Positions 1-7,073 of a DNA stretch of 19,043 nucleotides are shown here, piece by piece. Within the stretch, counting starts at the first letter, position 1. Every line of letters begins with the position of its first letter. Under the pieces are notes generated by a model, which worked only from the letters and a program-made list of their open reading frames with translations, was not told the origin of the DNA and made no database searches. A program made the position numbers and the translations under genes. Source of the DNA: an uncultured Blautia sp. (GTDB lineage: Bacteria; Bacillota; Clostridia; Lachnospirales; Lachnospiraceae); assembly GCA_900765525.1 (NCBI GenBank), contig CAAFRY010000179.1, forward strand, positions 1 through 19,043, in the 5' to 3' direction.

Positions 1-12
1 AAACTCCGCTTT
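1..12 (+). repeat. Left arm of inverted repeat at fibre crossover
   Basis: Reads AAACTCCGCTTT. The reverse complement of 594-605 reads AAATTCCGCTTT, a single mismatch at base 4. The arm encodes the end of Leu, then Asn-Ser-Ala and the start of Leu, the same residues as in the fibre gene on the other strand. It probably continues left of the window, because the constant stem lies on that side of the right-hand copy. Confidence 0.65.
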
Positions 13-334
13 AGCAGGCAAAGGAAGAGCGAACCAAAACTATATAGACGACAGTAAAGAAACTGAGTGTAAGTGGTTAAAAAAAGGCAATACATGCCAG
101 GTCTCTTTAATTTTTACACCACTTCACACCTTCGGGGCAGAATGGACACTTTTTTCTGAGCTTCCAGAAGCGGAGCAGCCGCAAGAAGTTCAGTATATGG
201 CCGTTACGGAAGATGGTAAAATAGAGCCCGGACTTATCCGGGTGTCTGGAACAACTATATTAAGCTGGTATGCAAGTCAACCCATGGTTGGTGTGCCTGT
301 AAAGTTTGGTTTTACATATATAACAAAATCATAA
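2..334 (+). CDS. Alternative C-terminal fibre module, start-less, partial at left edge
   Basis: An open plus-strand frame runs from the window edge to TAA at 332-334 and gives 110 residues. It opens with Asn-Ser-Ala-Leu, identical to the junction residues of the fibre gene 329-1048, then diverges completely into a beta-rich, Trp-containing module (CKWLKKGNTCQVS, then a Gly/Val-rich end). There is no start codon or ribosome site at the beginning, and it is the only plus-strand coding stretch in the window. Inference: a silent receptor-binding tip that becomes the 3' end of the fibre gene after DNA inversion, giving a protein of about 258 residues. Its stop overlaps the stop of the opposing gene by six bases. 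It could also belong to a complete fibre gene starting left of the window; the shared junction argues for the cassette reading. Confidence 0.75.
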   Translation, partial: NSALAGKGRANQNYIDDSKETECKWLKKGNTCQVSLIFTPLHTFGAEWTLFSELPEAEQPQEVQYMAVTEDGKIEPGLIRVSGTTILSWYASQPMVGVPVKFGFTYITKS

Positions 335-1048
335 TCTTTTTTCTTTGGCCAATGTTACCAAGACGGCCCATGTGCCTGTATAACGCCAGTTAAGAAAGAA
401 TGATACCATTCTATCTTCTTGATTGTATCGCTGAGTAACTATGCCGAGATATTTTCCTGATAATATGGATTCGTTTTTTATTATTGCGTTTAATAAACAA
501 TATCCACTTGGAACTTGGTAATTACCCCAGCTATACTGCAGGTTTGTACCATCTTCATAGAAATTTACAACTACCCACGTACTATAAATTTCCAAAGCGG
601 AATTTAGTTGTGCAATCTTATCATTTAAGGCTTTTCCTTGCCTTGCATCCAACACACTTCCGGCAGTATTTGTAGTCAAATTGTTGGCTACGTCTTGAGA
701 GGCGGCATCGCCTAACGTTGGCTTGTTTGACAGGTCACTATAGCTACCGCTTGTCGCTACTGTTTTAAGGTTCGGCTTTTCTGATAAATCGTCGTAACTT
801 CCGGTAAATGCTACTGTTTTTAAGTCTGCAAAAAACTTTGCTATTTTACCAAGTATGGTTTTAAAGCTTTCACCGCTTACTATATTTGCTCTTTGCTGTG
901 CCTGTGTAAATGGTATGGCAGTGTCTTCATTTACTTCTCCCGGAGGGCCCTGAGGGCCTTCCGGCCCTTGTTCCCCCTGGTCTCCTTTTGGTCCTGGGTC
1001 GCCTTTTGGCCCCTGCACACTACCCAGGTCTATTTCCTGTGTTGCCAT
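329..1048 (-). CDS. Collagen-like tail fibre with exchangeable C-terminal tip
   Basis: 239 residues, probably the distal receptor-binding fibre. The N-terminal tag is MATQEIDLGSVQ, followed by nine Gly-X-Y triplets (about 13-39), then a helical stretch. Two tandem 18-residue repeats follow (77-94 and 95-112) with the GSYxDLxxKPxL pattern. A conserved stem (about 128-152) contains LDARQGKALNDKIAQLNSAL, and the final 87 residues are a variable beta-rich tip. Start ATG 1048 is certain: GGAGG lies seven bases upstream and overlaps the upstream gene's stop. The TGA at 329-331 abuts and overlaps the opposing plus-strand module. The stem-tip border coincides with the inverted repeat at 594-605, so the tip is likely switchable. 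Family features (GXY repeats, DLGSV tag) are common in Clostridia phage fibres; the receptor is unknown. Confidence 0.85.
   Translation of the reverse strand: MATQEIDLGSVQGPKGDPGPKGDQGEQGPEGPQGPPGEVNEDTAIPFTQAQQRANIVSGESFKTILGKIAKFFADLKTVAFTGSYDDLSEKPNLKTVATSGSYSDLSNKPTLGDAASQDVANNLTTNTAGSVLDARQGKALNDKIAQLNSALEIYSTWVVVNFYEDGTNLQYSWGNYQVPSGYCLLNAIIKNESILSGKYLGIVTQRYNQEDRMVSFFLNWRYTGTWAVLVTLAKEKRL
594..605 (-). repeat. Right arm of inverted repeat at fibre crossover
   Basis: Minus-strand AAATTCCGCTTT sits in the fibre gene exactly where the conserved stem (ARQGKALNDKIAQLNSAL) ends and the variable tip begins. It pairs with 1-12 in inverted orientation. The actual crossover may lie further upstream in the stem-coding sequence (606-650), since the 12-bp core already carries one mismatch. 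Confidence 0.65.
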
Positions 1049-1059
1049 ATCGTCACCTC

Positions 1060-1947
1060 CTAGTCTTCGTAGATAGCATACAAATGGCCTTCCCTTAATT
1101 CAAAGGTCGGTGTCTTTCCGTCTGCTCCGGCCGGGCCAGTATCTCCCTTTGGTCCCTGGATTCCCTGGTCCCCTTTCGGCCCCTGTTCTCCGGTATCTCC
1201 TTTTTCACCCTGCGGCCCCTGCTCCCCGGTATCGCCTTTTGCTCCCGGATTTCCCTGTGGGCCCTGTTCTCCAGCTGGTCCAGTAAGTCCAGTGGCACCG
1301 GAAAGGTCGGTTATGTAACTGTATGCTTCTGCACCTTTAACATAAAGTTTTGCATTATCCTCATCTTCTACGCTACCCGTATCAATCATGACGAACTGGC
1401 CTTCTTTTACCCCATCTGTAGCAAATCCTGCATTCATTTCCGCTACTGATTTATATGTCTTGGCTATAGTAAATGCTTCTCCTGGGTCTCCTTTCGGTCC
1501 CTGGATACCGGGCTGACCTTGTTCCCCAGTATCTCCCTTATCTCCTTTCGGTCCTTCTACACCAGCAGCACCTTTAATATTTCCGGTCTTCGCCCAAGTT
1601 CCTGTAGCTTTGCTCCATACATCAAAATTAGCTGTATTCAGATAAAAATCTCCTGTTTTACCCTGATTCGTAGGATTGGCAGTTCCCATAAGCCAGGTTG
1701 CACCATCGGCGCCGGCCGGGCCAGTCGGGCCAGTCTCACCCTGTTCGCCTTTTTCTCCATCGGCACCATCCTGTCCCGCAGGGCCAGCAGGGCCCTGGTC
1801 TCCTTTCGGTCCCTGCTCCCCTTTAAATTCTCCGGATTTTATAGCCTCATCGAGGCCTTTTCCGTTATATTCGATGTCCTCCACATCTACCAGCTTAAAA
1901 TCTCCATTATTTTTGGGTTTTATCTTTGAAATCAATTCAATTGCCAT
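1060..1947 (-). CDS. Collagen-like baseplate/fibre protein
   Basis: 295 residues. A short N-terminal attachment-type region ([20 protein letters not shown], 9-28) precedes three long Gly-X-Y blocks: about 43-84, about 127-159 and about 219-285. Small globular inserts separate them: one with a Trp-rich [17 protein letters not shown] motif, and one around 160-218 with [20 protein letters not shown]. The C-terminus is [18 protein letters not shown], a tail motif shared with the protein encoded at 2745-3371. ATG 1947 has GGAGG eight bases upstream, and that site overlaps the upstream stop. It probably forms a trimeric fibre or spacer of the tail tip. The Gly-X-Y coding sequence is itself repetitive at the DNA level, so length variation by slippage or recombination is possible. 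The exact role is not known from sequence. Confidence 0.8.
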   Translation of the reverse strand: MAIELISKIKPKNNGDFKLVDVEDIEYNGKGLDEAIKSGEFKGEQGPKGDQGPAGPAGQDGADGEKGEQGETGPTGPAGADGATWLMGTANPTNQGKTGDFYLNTANFDVWSKATGTWAKTGNIKGAAGVEGPKGDKGDTGEQGQPGIQGPKGDPGEAFTIAKTYKSVAEMNAGFATDGVKEGQFVMIDTGSVEDEDNAKLYVKGAEAYSYITDLSGATGLTGPAGEQGPQGNPGAKGDTGEQGPQGEKGDTGEQGPKGDQGIQGPKGDTGPAGADGKTPTFELREGHLYAIYED

Positions 1948-1960
1948 CTTTACATCCTCC

Positions 1961-2731
1961 TTATGCTACCACTACAGTTGTACTTCCCAATCCTGGGTTA
2001 TCAGATTTCCAAATATCATAAGATTCTTTATATCCAGATGCGTTTGTAAATTCTATCGTTGCTGCCTTTGCAAATCCGCCATCAAAACCACCGACTTTAA
2101 ACGCCGGCGTTCCGTATCTGGCAGGGATTGCATAGTAGATATGCTGAGAGGCCCCGGCGTTTACGGTAAAAGTCTTTGCCTTGCTGCCCTGTAACCCCTT
2201 AGTAAGACTTAAAATAAAAGCACTGTCAAATGATGTTTTATCTGCCGCCACGCCCCAATACACACCATTTAAAAACGTGATTCCCGTTGTCTTGCTGGCC
2301 TCGGCGTCTCTTTCATCTACAGCTTTCAGTGTGTAGGTCTTGTTGGCTTTTATGCCGGCATTTTCTATTGTTTTTGTTTTCAGTGATGCATCTACTCCCT
2401 GTCCGTCCAAAGTAAGGGTTGCTGGTGTCTTATTTGTATTCCAGTTCAGCACTACTGTGTTGACTGTGCTTCCCATTTCTACAGTCCCCACATTGTTTGT
2501 AAATGCAGTAATCTGTATTGGCTCATACATTAGGTCCCCTATTTTTTCATTCAGTTCATCCAAAGCATCCTCTACATTTCCGTCTTTGTAGGACACTCCA
2601 TCCGCTGTAGTCGCTCCTGGGTCTCCTTTATCTCCTTTGGGACCTGTCGGCCCCTGGTCTCCTTTTGGTCCTTGGTCCCCTTTGGGTCCCTGCGGTCCAA
2701 CGATACTGCCTAAATCTACTTCTCTTGCCAT
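1961..2731 (-). CDS. Collagen-like fibre protein with Ig-like/beta domain
   Basis: 256 residues from ATG 2731. This start is preferred over ATG 2752 because AAAGGAG lies eight bases before it and because the resulting N-terminus, MAREVDLGSIVGP, matches the DLGSV-GP tag of the fibre at 329-1048. Ten Gly-X-Y triplets (about 12-41) lead into a short helical coupling (VEDALDELNEKIGDLM). A region resembling an Ig/fibronectin-like strand set follows (NNVGTVEMGSTVNTVVLNW), then a C-terminal beta-rich domain (about 150-256) ending in the gene's last residues STTVVVA. This architecture is common in phage tail-tip proteins of gut Firmicutes. It is probably a structural fibre or adhesin subunit; no catalytic motif is visible. 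The ribosome site overlaps the stop of the upstream gene at 2745. Confidence 0.8.
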   Translation of the reverse strand: MAREVDLGSIVGPQGPKGDQGPKGDQGPTGPKGDKGDPGATTADGVSYKDGNVEDALDELNEKIGDLMYEPIQITAFTNNVGTVEMGSTVNTVVLNWNTNKTPATLTLDGQGVDASLKTKTIENAGIKANKTYTLKAVDERDAEASKTTGITFLNGVYWGVAADKTSFDSAFILSLTKGLQGSKAKTFTVNAGASQHIYYAIPARYGTPAFKVGGFDGGFAKAATIEFTNASGYKESYDIWKSDNPGLGSTTVVVA

Positions 2732-2744
2732 GTCTTTATCTCCT

Positions 2745-3371
2745 TTACTCATATATTACATACAGATGACCGTCACGGATTTCAAATTCTGGCGTCTTGC
2801 CTTTTAGCTCATCCAAGCTGATAAGGTCTGTCCAATCATTGCTATCCGTGTACCTCCACTGTATTGCTGCCCCATTGTTTCTCATTTCTATTTCCCGGCC
2901 AGCCCCGGTTGGGAGCCGTATCCTGTCTCCTATCTCTTTTCCACCCGCCAAAAGCTGCACAAATCCTTCTTCGGCCTTTATATTGTCTGCTTTTAGCTGT
3001 ATCTGCTCCATCAGCTCCCGAAGAAGGTTTCTTTGCGCCGGTGCCGAATAATCGTCCGGCTTTGGTCTCCTGGATACAGGCATTGCGATGGTCCGGATTG
3101 TTTCTCCTGTTTCCGGAGTGGCCAGATATACATAAGCTTTTATATTTTCTCCGCTTTCCAGGAGTTTGTCCGGTATCCGTGCATATAAGATTCCGTTTAC
3201 CACTCTTACGGTCTGTATTTCTGCTTCTCTGCGTCCTTCCAAGGCAAAATGTACTTCAGCACCTTTTGTCTGGGCTAGACCTACTATCTGCAGCTCTTGG
3301 CCGTAATCCCACTGGGTAAGACCATTTACACGGACATAATCTTCATTTTCATTAAATGTTACCCGTATCAT
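2745..3371 (-). CDS. Baseplate protein, probable fibre adaptor
   Basis: 208 residues. ATG 3371 overlaps the upstream TGA as ATGA, with GGAGG upstream. An N-terminal beta-sandwich-like region (about 1-100, starting VTFNENEDYVRVNG) resembles the N-terminal domain of BppU-type baseplate proteins. A helical linker follows (LLRELMEQIQLKADNIKAEEG, about 115-135). A small beta region then leads to the C-terminal KTPEFEIRDGHLYVIYE, which is nearly the same as the end of the protein at 1060-1947. There is no collagen block, unlike its neighbours. Inference: an adaptor that docks fibres onto the baseplate; the conserved tail may be a mini beta-hairpin used for trimerisation or docking. The function is not proven by any motif. 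Confidence 0.75.
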   Translation of the reverse strand: MIRVTFNENEDYVRVNGLTQWDYGQELQIVGLAQTKGAEVHFALEGRREAEIQTVRVVNGILYARIPDKLLESGENIKAYVYLATPETGETIRTIAMPVSRRPKPDDYSAPAQRNLLRELMEQIQLKADNIKAEEGFVQLLAGGKEIGDRIRLPTGAGREIEMRNNGAAIQWRYTDSNDWTDLISLDELKGKTPEFEIRDGHLYVIYE

Positions 3372-4177
3372 GTTCCCGCCTCCCCAAGTATGTATTTCAG
3401 TCTGCCCTCTTCAATCTTAAACTTTGGCACCTCTTCTCCTTGGGTCACGACCATTATCAAATGTCCGTTCTCGTTTACATACATCCCAAAGAGTCCTGGC
3501 CCAAGTTCTGTCACAATGCCATTTCCTCCGTCTTCCCCATCCTCTCCAGGTGGGCCTTGGATACCTTGAATTCCCTGCGGCCCTCTCGGGCCTGTCTCTC
3601 CTGTTTTTCCTTTTGGTATCCCAAAGTTAAACACCGCATCCTTTTTTGTTCCCACGTTGGTCACCGTAGCCGACTCTCCAGGCGGAAGGGTTGCCGTTTC
3701 TCCCGCATCCACGGTGGCAGAAAAATCTCCTCTTTCTGCCATCTCTATGATTTCTTCTTTTGTCTCTTCCAACTGATTGATGGCTTCCTGGACCTTCTGC
3801 AGGTATTCATCAATAAAGTTGCTCCCGTTGCCGCTGTCCACTTTTATCAGACTTTTCTTTACCCTGATTGGGTAAACAAAGGAAAGTAGTGTATTTTTTC
3901 CGTCCAGAATCTCTACTTGCAGTTCTGCAGTACCTGCCTCTGCTGTCATCTGTTTCTCCGGCTGTATTGTCACAGTATTTCCGGTTATATTTGACAGGCT
4001 ATTGTACACTGCCTTCCCTGATGGTTTTTGTACAAATACCCTTACGGCCGCTCCTACAGGCAAATCATAGTCCCGGGACGTAAAGACTATAGGAATATCA
4101 TCGACCCCCTGGGGATAGTCAATAGGGTGTTTCATAGCGTCCCTTAAAAAATAAATATCTCTATGTATCTGGTTCAA
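3368..4177 (-). CDS. BppU-like baseplate upper protein with collagen-like block
   Basis: 269 residues from TTG 4177. The frame is open up to ATG 4276, but TTG 4177 has GGAGG exactly seven bases upstream and yields LNQIHRDIYFLRDAMKHP at the terminus, while the longer reading would overlap the hydrolase gene by about 90 bases. The N-terminal half (about 5-110) is a beta-sandwich with IPIVFTSRDYDLP, typical of the BppU N-terminal domain that anchors side fibres to the baseplate. A coiled-coil-like helix follows (IDEYLQKVQEAINQLEETKE), then a GESATVTNVGTKKDAVFNFG beta motif common in phage fibres, then ten Gly-X-Y triplets. The C-terminus (FKIEEGRLKYILGE) is a diverged version of the motif ending two neighbours. 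It probably links baseplate and fibres. Confidence 0.8.
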   Translation of the reverse strand: MNQIHRDIYFLRDAMKHPIDYPQGVDDIPIVFTSRDYDLPVGAAVRVFVQKPSGKAVYNSLSNITGNTVTIQPEKQMTAEAGTAELQVEILDGKNTLLSFVYPIRVKKSLIKVDSGNGSNFIDEYLQKVQEAINQLEETKEEIIEMAERGDFSATVDAGETATLPPGESATVTNVGTKKDAVFNFGIPKGKTGETGPRGPQGIQGIQGPPGEDGEDGGNGIVTELGPGLFGMYVNENGHLIMVVTQGEEVPKFKIEEGRLKYILGEAGT

Positions 4178-4184
4178 AGCCTCA

Positions 4185-4189
4185 CCTCC
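4185..4189 (-). promoter_or_regulatory. Ribosome binding site deciding a TTG start
   Basis: Minus-strand GGAGG, seven bases before TTG 4177, inside the stop region of the upstream hydrolase gene. It selects TTG over the far-upstream in-frame ATG 4276 for the BppU-like protein. Confidence 0.75.
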
Positions 4190-5175
4190 TATGCAGCTAC
4201 AAATCTGGTGATATAGAGTGCTTCTGGTTCCGGAGGCCTGACGCTCCCACCCTTGTACCTGAGTACCAAGTCCCAAGGATAGTCATAATATCCAGTCTCC
4301 CATATTTCTGTACCTGTCTGGTCCCCGGATTCCGGATGTCCCCGATTCGAGGACGCTTGTACGACCCTTCCATTGCCCAAGTAAATCGCTGTATGATGGA
4401 CGGTATTTAATAATACATCTCCTCTTACAAGTCCTTCCTGGGTCGTAAAATTCACATCATATATCTTGTCAAATCCTACTGCTGTATAATATTGGACCAT
4501 ATTACCGGTATATACTCCGGCGCCTCCTCCTATATCCAGCCCAGCCTCTCTGTAAGCCTGCGTGGCAAAAGAAGAACAGTCATAGTCCGGCCCCCATCTG
4601 TTAGCTTGAGAATAGCCGTGCGAATCGTCGGCAGCAATGGCCAGCGCCCACTCTATGGCCCGCTCTATCACACCCGTGGCAGAATATTGTTCCAGATAGT
4701 CATACCACTTTCTTGCGGCAGTACGTCTCTCGCTCTCTGCTTCCACACCTGCACGCTCAAAGTTTTTAAGGAAAGCGCTGGCCAGCCATTCCGGTGATTC
4801 CTGGCTTACTTTAAACTGCTCAAAGCTTAAATTGTAAGAGCTGGTGGCTATCCACTGCCCAGCCGATACTGTTACTTCGTCAATCCACTTCATCTGTCCT
4901 TCCGGGTCCGTGATACTATACCCATTTGCATTAGCCCAATTCGTATAGTTTGTTGCCGGCGTCCACTGGACAAGGCCAAATCCCATGCTGTAATTCCATT
5001 CATCCAGGCTCTGCCATAATCCCGGATTTATGTTGGACTCTTTTTCCATGTTTCCTAATATGCCGGCAATGGCATTTAGCGTCCATCCTCGGGCATAAAA
5101 ATAGGAGAACACTTCATATGCGTTCCCCTGCATCTGTGCTTCTGTTAAATAAAAATTTCCTATCGTCCATGACAT
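4189..5175 (-). CDS. Tail-associated peptidoglycan hydrolase, lysozyme plus NlpC/P60-CHAP-like
   Basis: 328 residues with two wall-degrading domains. The N-terminal region (about 13-160) matches phage tail lysozyme domains: NAIAGILGNMEKESNINPG with Glu44/Glu46 as catalytic candidates, followed by GFGLVQWTP. The second domain (about 168-310) is an NlpC/P60- or CHAP-type cysteine peptidase: Cys200 in WGPDYDCSSFATQAYREAG and His261 in the VHHTAIYLGNGRVV segment. No signal peptide or membrane segment is visible. It lies between Tal and the BppU-like gene, with a one-base TGATG overlap at its start. Inference: it is carried on the tail tip and cuts glycan and peptide bonds during DNA entry, rather than acting as the lysis endolysin; no holin gene is adjacent. 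Separate use as an endolysin cannot be excluded. Confidence 0.88.
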   Translation of the reverse strand: MSWTIGNFYLTEAQMQGNAYEVFSYFYARGWTLNAIAGILGNMEKESNINPGLWQSLDEWNYSMGFGLVQWTPATNYTNWANANGYSITDPEGQMKWIDEVTVSAGQWIATSSYNLSFEQFKVSQESPEWLASAFLKNFERAGVEAESERRTAARKWYDYLEQYSATGVIERAIEWALAIAADDSHGYSQANRWGPDYDCSSFATQAYREAGLDIGGGAGVYTGNMVQYYTAVGFDKIYDVNFTTQEGLVRGDVLLNTVHHTAIYLGNGRVVQASSNRGHPESGDQTGTEIWETGYYDYPWDLVLRYKGGSVRPPEPEALYITRFVAA

Positions 5176-7073
5176 CAGAAAGCACCTGCCTTTGCATTCC
5201 CTCCTACAACGACACCGTTTACAATGTCGATATAGGTTCCATCGGAAAATTCAATCCGGCCTGTCTTAGTCTCTGACTCATTCATTGTTATTTTGGGTGC
5301 AGAAAGTTCCATCATATCATCTGCTTCAAATTGCATCCCCCTTGCTTTAGCTCCGCACCAATGGTTTCCGCCATTATCTACCCAGAATCCTCCGGAATAA
5401 TTATCACGGGGCTCTCCGTAGGTAAATGCCACCCGGTCCAGCCATCCACTGGGAATTCCGTCTGGCCCGTCCGGATAGCTCCATGTACAATGTATGGAGG
5501 CCACTACTTCCTCATTTGTTCCAAGAATCTTAAGTGCCCCGTCTTCGAATTTAAAGCCCCTTTCTACACGGCCCTCTGCTGCAGTTTTAATCAGAAGCTG
5601 CACAGCTTCTATGATTCCGTTGTTTAGGTCTAAACGGAAACCAGATTCTCCGTCTTTGTAATTCTGAGACTCTAAAATTCCACCCCTTATCCGGTCTGCC
5701 AGCATGGTACCGGCTACGATAAGGTCTGCAAAAAATCCCTGCCCGGTTCCAAATGTCCTCCAGTCCCAGTCAGAATCGTCTGGAAGCCGTTGCGCTGCAA
5801 TCATAAATCCTGTTGTACCCAAAGCCATAGCGCCGTATGACGGAGATTCTTCTACTTTATCTTCAAACAAAATAGCTTTCGACTTTTGCAAAACAGCGTT
5901 TTCGGCAGTTGCTTTCATAGAGGCCTTTACCAGGTCGATGAGACCATATACCATTTCTCCCCGCACGCCTGTATTCGTAAGAGACTGATTTACTTTCTGC
6001 TGCACAGATGACATCTGGCTAAAATAATCCGTCTGGTTTTCTCCTAATGTTACTGACTTATTTTTTTGTTCGATACAGTCATAAACGATCCCTATGCAGC
6101 GGTTTTTCGTTGTGATGTTCAGCCTTTTATTTTCTGCTTTCACGTCATCTCCAAACCCGATTTTTACCAAGTCCTTAATATCTTCATATCCCACTGCATT
6201 TTCAAGATCTGTCACCTCCACTTCATAGACGACTGTCGGGAGATCAATCCCATTATCAAAGTCCTGCTGCGCCCTTCTTTTTAATTCTGCCCGCAGTGTA
6301 GGCAGATCCGCATATCCTTTTTCGTTTTCGTCACTAACGTCCTCCTGCAGCTTCACATCACTGTACTCTATCACCTTTGTATAGATGAGCTCATATTTTC
6401 CAATATTTGGGCTATCCACCCAGGGCTTGTCTCCTTCCAGCATATATCCGTTATAGGCCATGGGTATGATCCTGGTCACAACCTGGTCCATATTCACCGT
6501 TTCGGTAATGCTTTGTAGATTATTTCCAAATGTAGCTTTTGCCCCTTTATCACTTCCGTACTTTTTATTCATAATCAGGTGCTCGTTTTGATATATTGGC
6601 TCTCCACCCCATCGATTGATAAAACTGTTCTCATCTTCTCCATTGATGGCTTCTATCAGGTTTTTCCGGACATAATATGCGGTATTAAAATCCATAATAT
6701 CCGTTTCACCGGTATATCCGGTTCCCTCCATCAAGATGCTTAACGCATCTTTTCCGGTTTTATTTGTAGGACGTTTGTCCAATATAAATGCGTCTTTTGC
6801 GGCATCAAAAAAGACAGGGCGTGCTTTTGCGCTTACCCCATCTTCGCTTTTTTCATAATCATATATGCGGAATCTCTGATCTTTTCCAATAGGTGTGTCG
6901 CACTTGATCACAGCTTCTTTTGTAATCAGATTTATATTTTCGTCCGCTGGGCTTTCTAAGGTGAGCTGCCAGTCTCCCTTCAGGTTCATCTCCACATCAC
7001 ACTGGGAGGGGTGCAGGACTGCATCACCATTTCTGCTATAATTCCGGTTTCCCGGAGCATAAATCTGTATCAT
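5175..7073 (-). CDS. Tail-associated Tal-like protein (prophage endopeptidase tail family)
   Basis: 632 residues. ATG 7073 is chosen over ATG 7085 because it forms an ATGA overlap with the Dit stop and has GGAGG five bases upstream. The N-terminal part (about 1-370) has the features of the phage minor structural / Tal hub: IQIYAPGN, MNLKGDWQLTLESP, a domain with NRWGGEPIYQNEHLIMNKKYG, and the CIGIVYDCIEQKNKSVTLGE stretch. The C-terminal part (about 400-632) is a beta-rich extension with repeated GGILESQNYKDGESGFRLDLNNGIIEA-type strands, as in long Tal fibres (this quotation is partly overlapping motif text). In siphoviruses of Firmicutes Tal follows Dit and forms the trimeric plug at the tail end. 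No endopeptidase catalytic residues are obvious, so the enzymatic label is family-based only; the hydrolase next door probably provides the activity. Confidence 0.82.
   Translation of the reverse strand: MIQIYAPGNRNYSRNGDAVLHPSQCDVEMNLKGDWQLTLESPADENINLITKEAVIKCDTPIGKDQRFRIYDYEKSEDGVSAKARPVFFDAAKDAFILDKRPTNKTGKDALSILMEGTGYTGETDIMDFNTAYYVRKNLIEAINGEDENSFINRWGGEPIYQNEHLIMNKKYGSDKGAKATFGNNLQSITETVNMDQVVTRIIPMAYNGYMLEGDKPWVDSPNIGKYELIYTKVIEYSDVKLQEDVSDENEKGYADLPTLRAELKRRAQQDFDNGIDLPTVVYEVEVTDLENAVGYEDIKDLVKIGFGDDVKAENKRLNITTKNRCIGIVYDCIEQKNKSVTLGENQTDYFSQMSSVQQKVNQSLTNTGVRGEMVYGLIDLVKASMKATAENAVLQKSKAILFEDKVEESPSYGAMALGTTGFMIAAQRLPDDSDWDWRTFGTGQGFFADLIVAGTMLADRIRGGILESQNYKDGESGFRLDLNNGIIEAVQLLIKTAAEGRVERGFKFEDGALKILGTNEEVVASIHCTWSYPDGPDGIPSGWLDRVAFTYGEPRDNYSGGFWVDNGGNHWCGAKARGMQFEADDMMELSAPKITMNESETKTGRIEFSDGTYIDIVNGVVVGGNAKAGAF

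Larger units (their letters stand above)
1..605. other. Putative invertible tail-fibre segment
   Basis: Seen: the segment is bounded by a short inverted repeat (1-12 and 594-605, 11 of 12 bases matching). It carries two different fibre 3' ends in opposite orientation, one on plus (2-334) and one on minus (329-593). At both ends the repeat encodes Leu-Asn-Ser-Ala-Leu in the right frame, so flipping the segment would join the constant fibre stem (606-1048) to the plus-strand module without a frameshift. Known: shufflons and phage fibre switches (R64 PilV, Mu/P1 Gin/Cin systems) have this architecture. Inference: phase variation of the receptor-binding tip. The left repeat arm is cut by the window edge, so its true length is unknown, and no recombinase is visible. 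Confidence 0.7.

Noticed and set aside
227..242. Perfect 6-bp hairpin (CCCGGA, loop CTTA, TCCGGG) as a terminator
   Set aside because: There is no T tract after either side, and it lies within the coding sequence of the plus-strand fibre module.
1..605. Diversity-generating retroelement as the cause of the fibre variation
   Set aside because: There is no reverse transcriptase, template repeat or adenine-biased variable region in the window. The two tips are unrelated modules, which fits inversion better.
1676..2194. 172-codon plus-strand frame rich in Pro, Ser and Gly
   Set aside because: It is the mirror of the Gly-X-Y codons of the collagen-like genes on the minus strand. Such repeats keep several frames open, and there is no ribosome site.
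2864..3889. Overlapping plus-strand open frames of 150-177 codons
   Set aside because: They are antisense to the well-supported baseplate genes at 2745-4177 and have low-complexity Leu/Phe-rich translations.
4177..4276. Longer N-terminus of the BppU-like protein from ATG 4276
   Set aside because: The extra residues overlap the hydrolase gene almost fully and resemble no family start; TTG 4177 has an ideal ribosome site.
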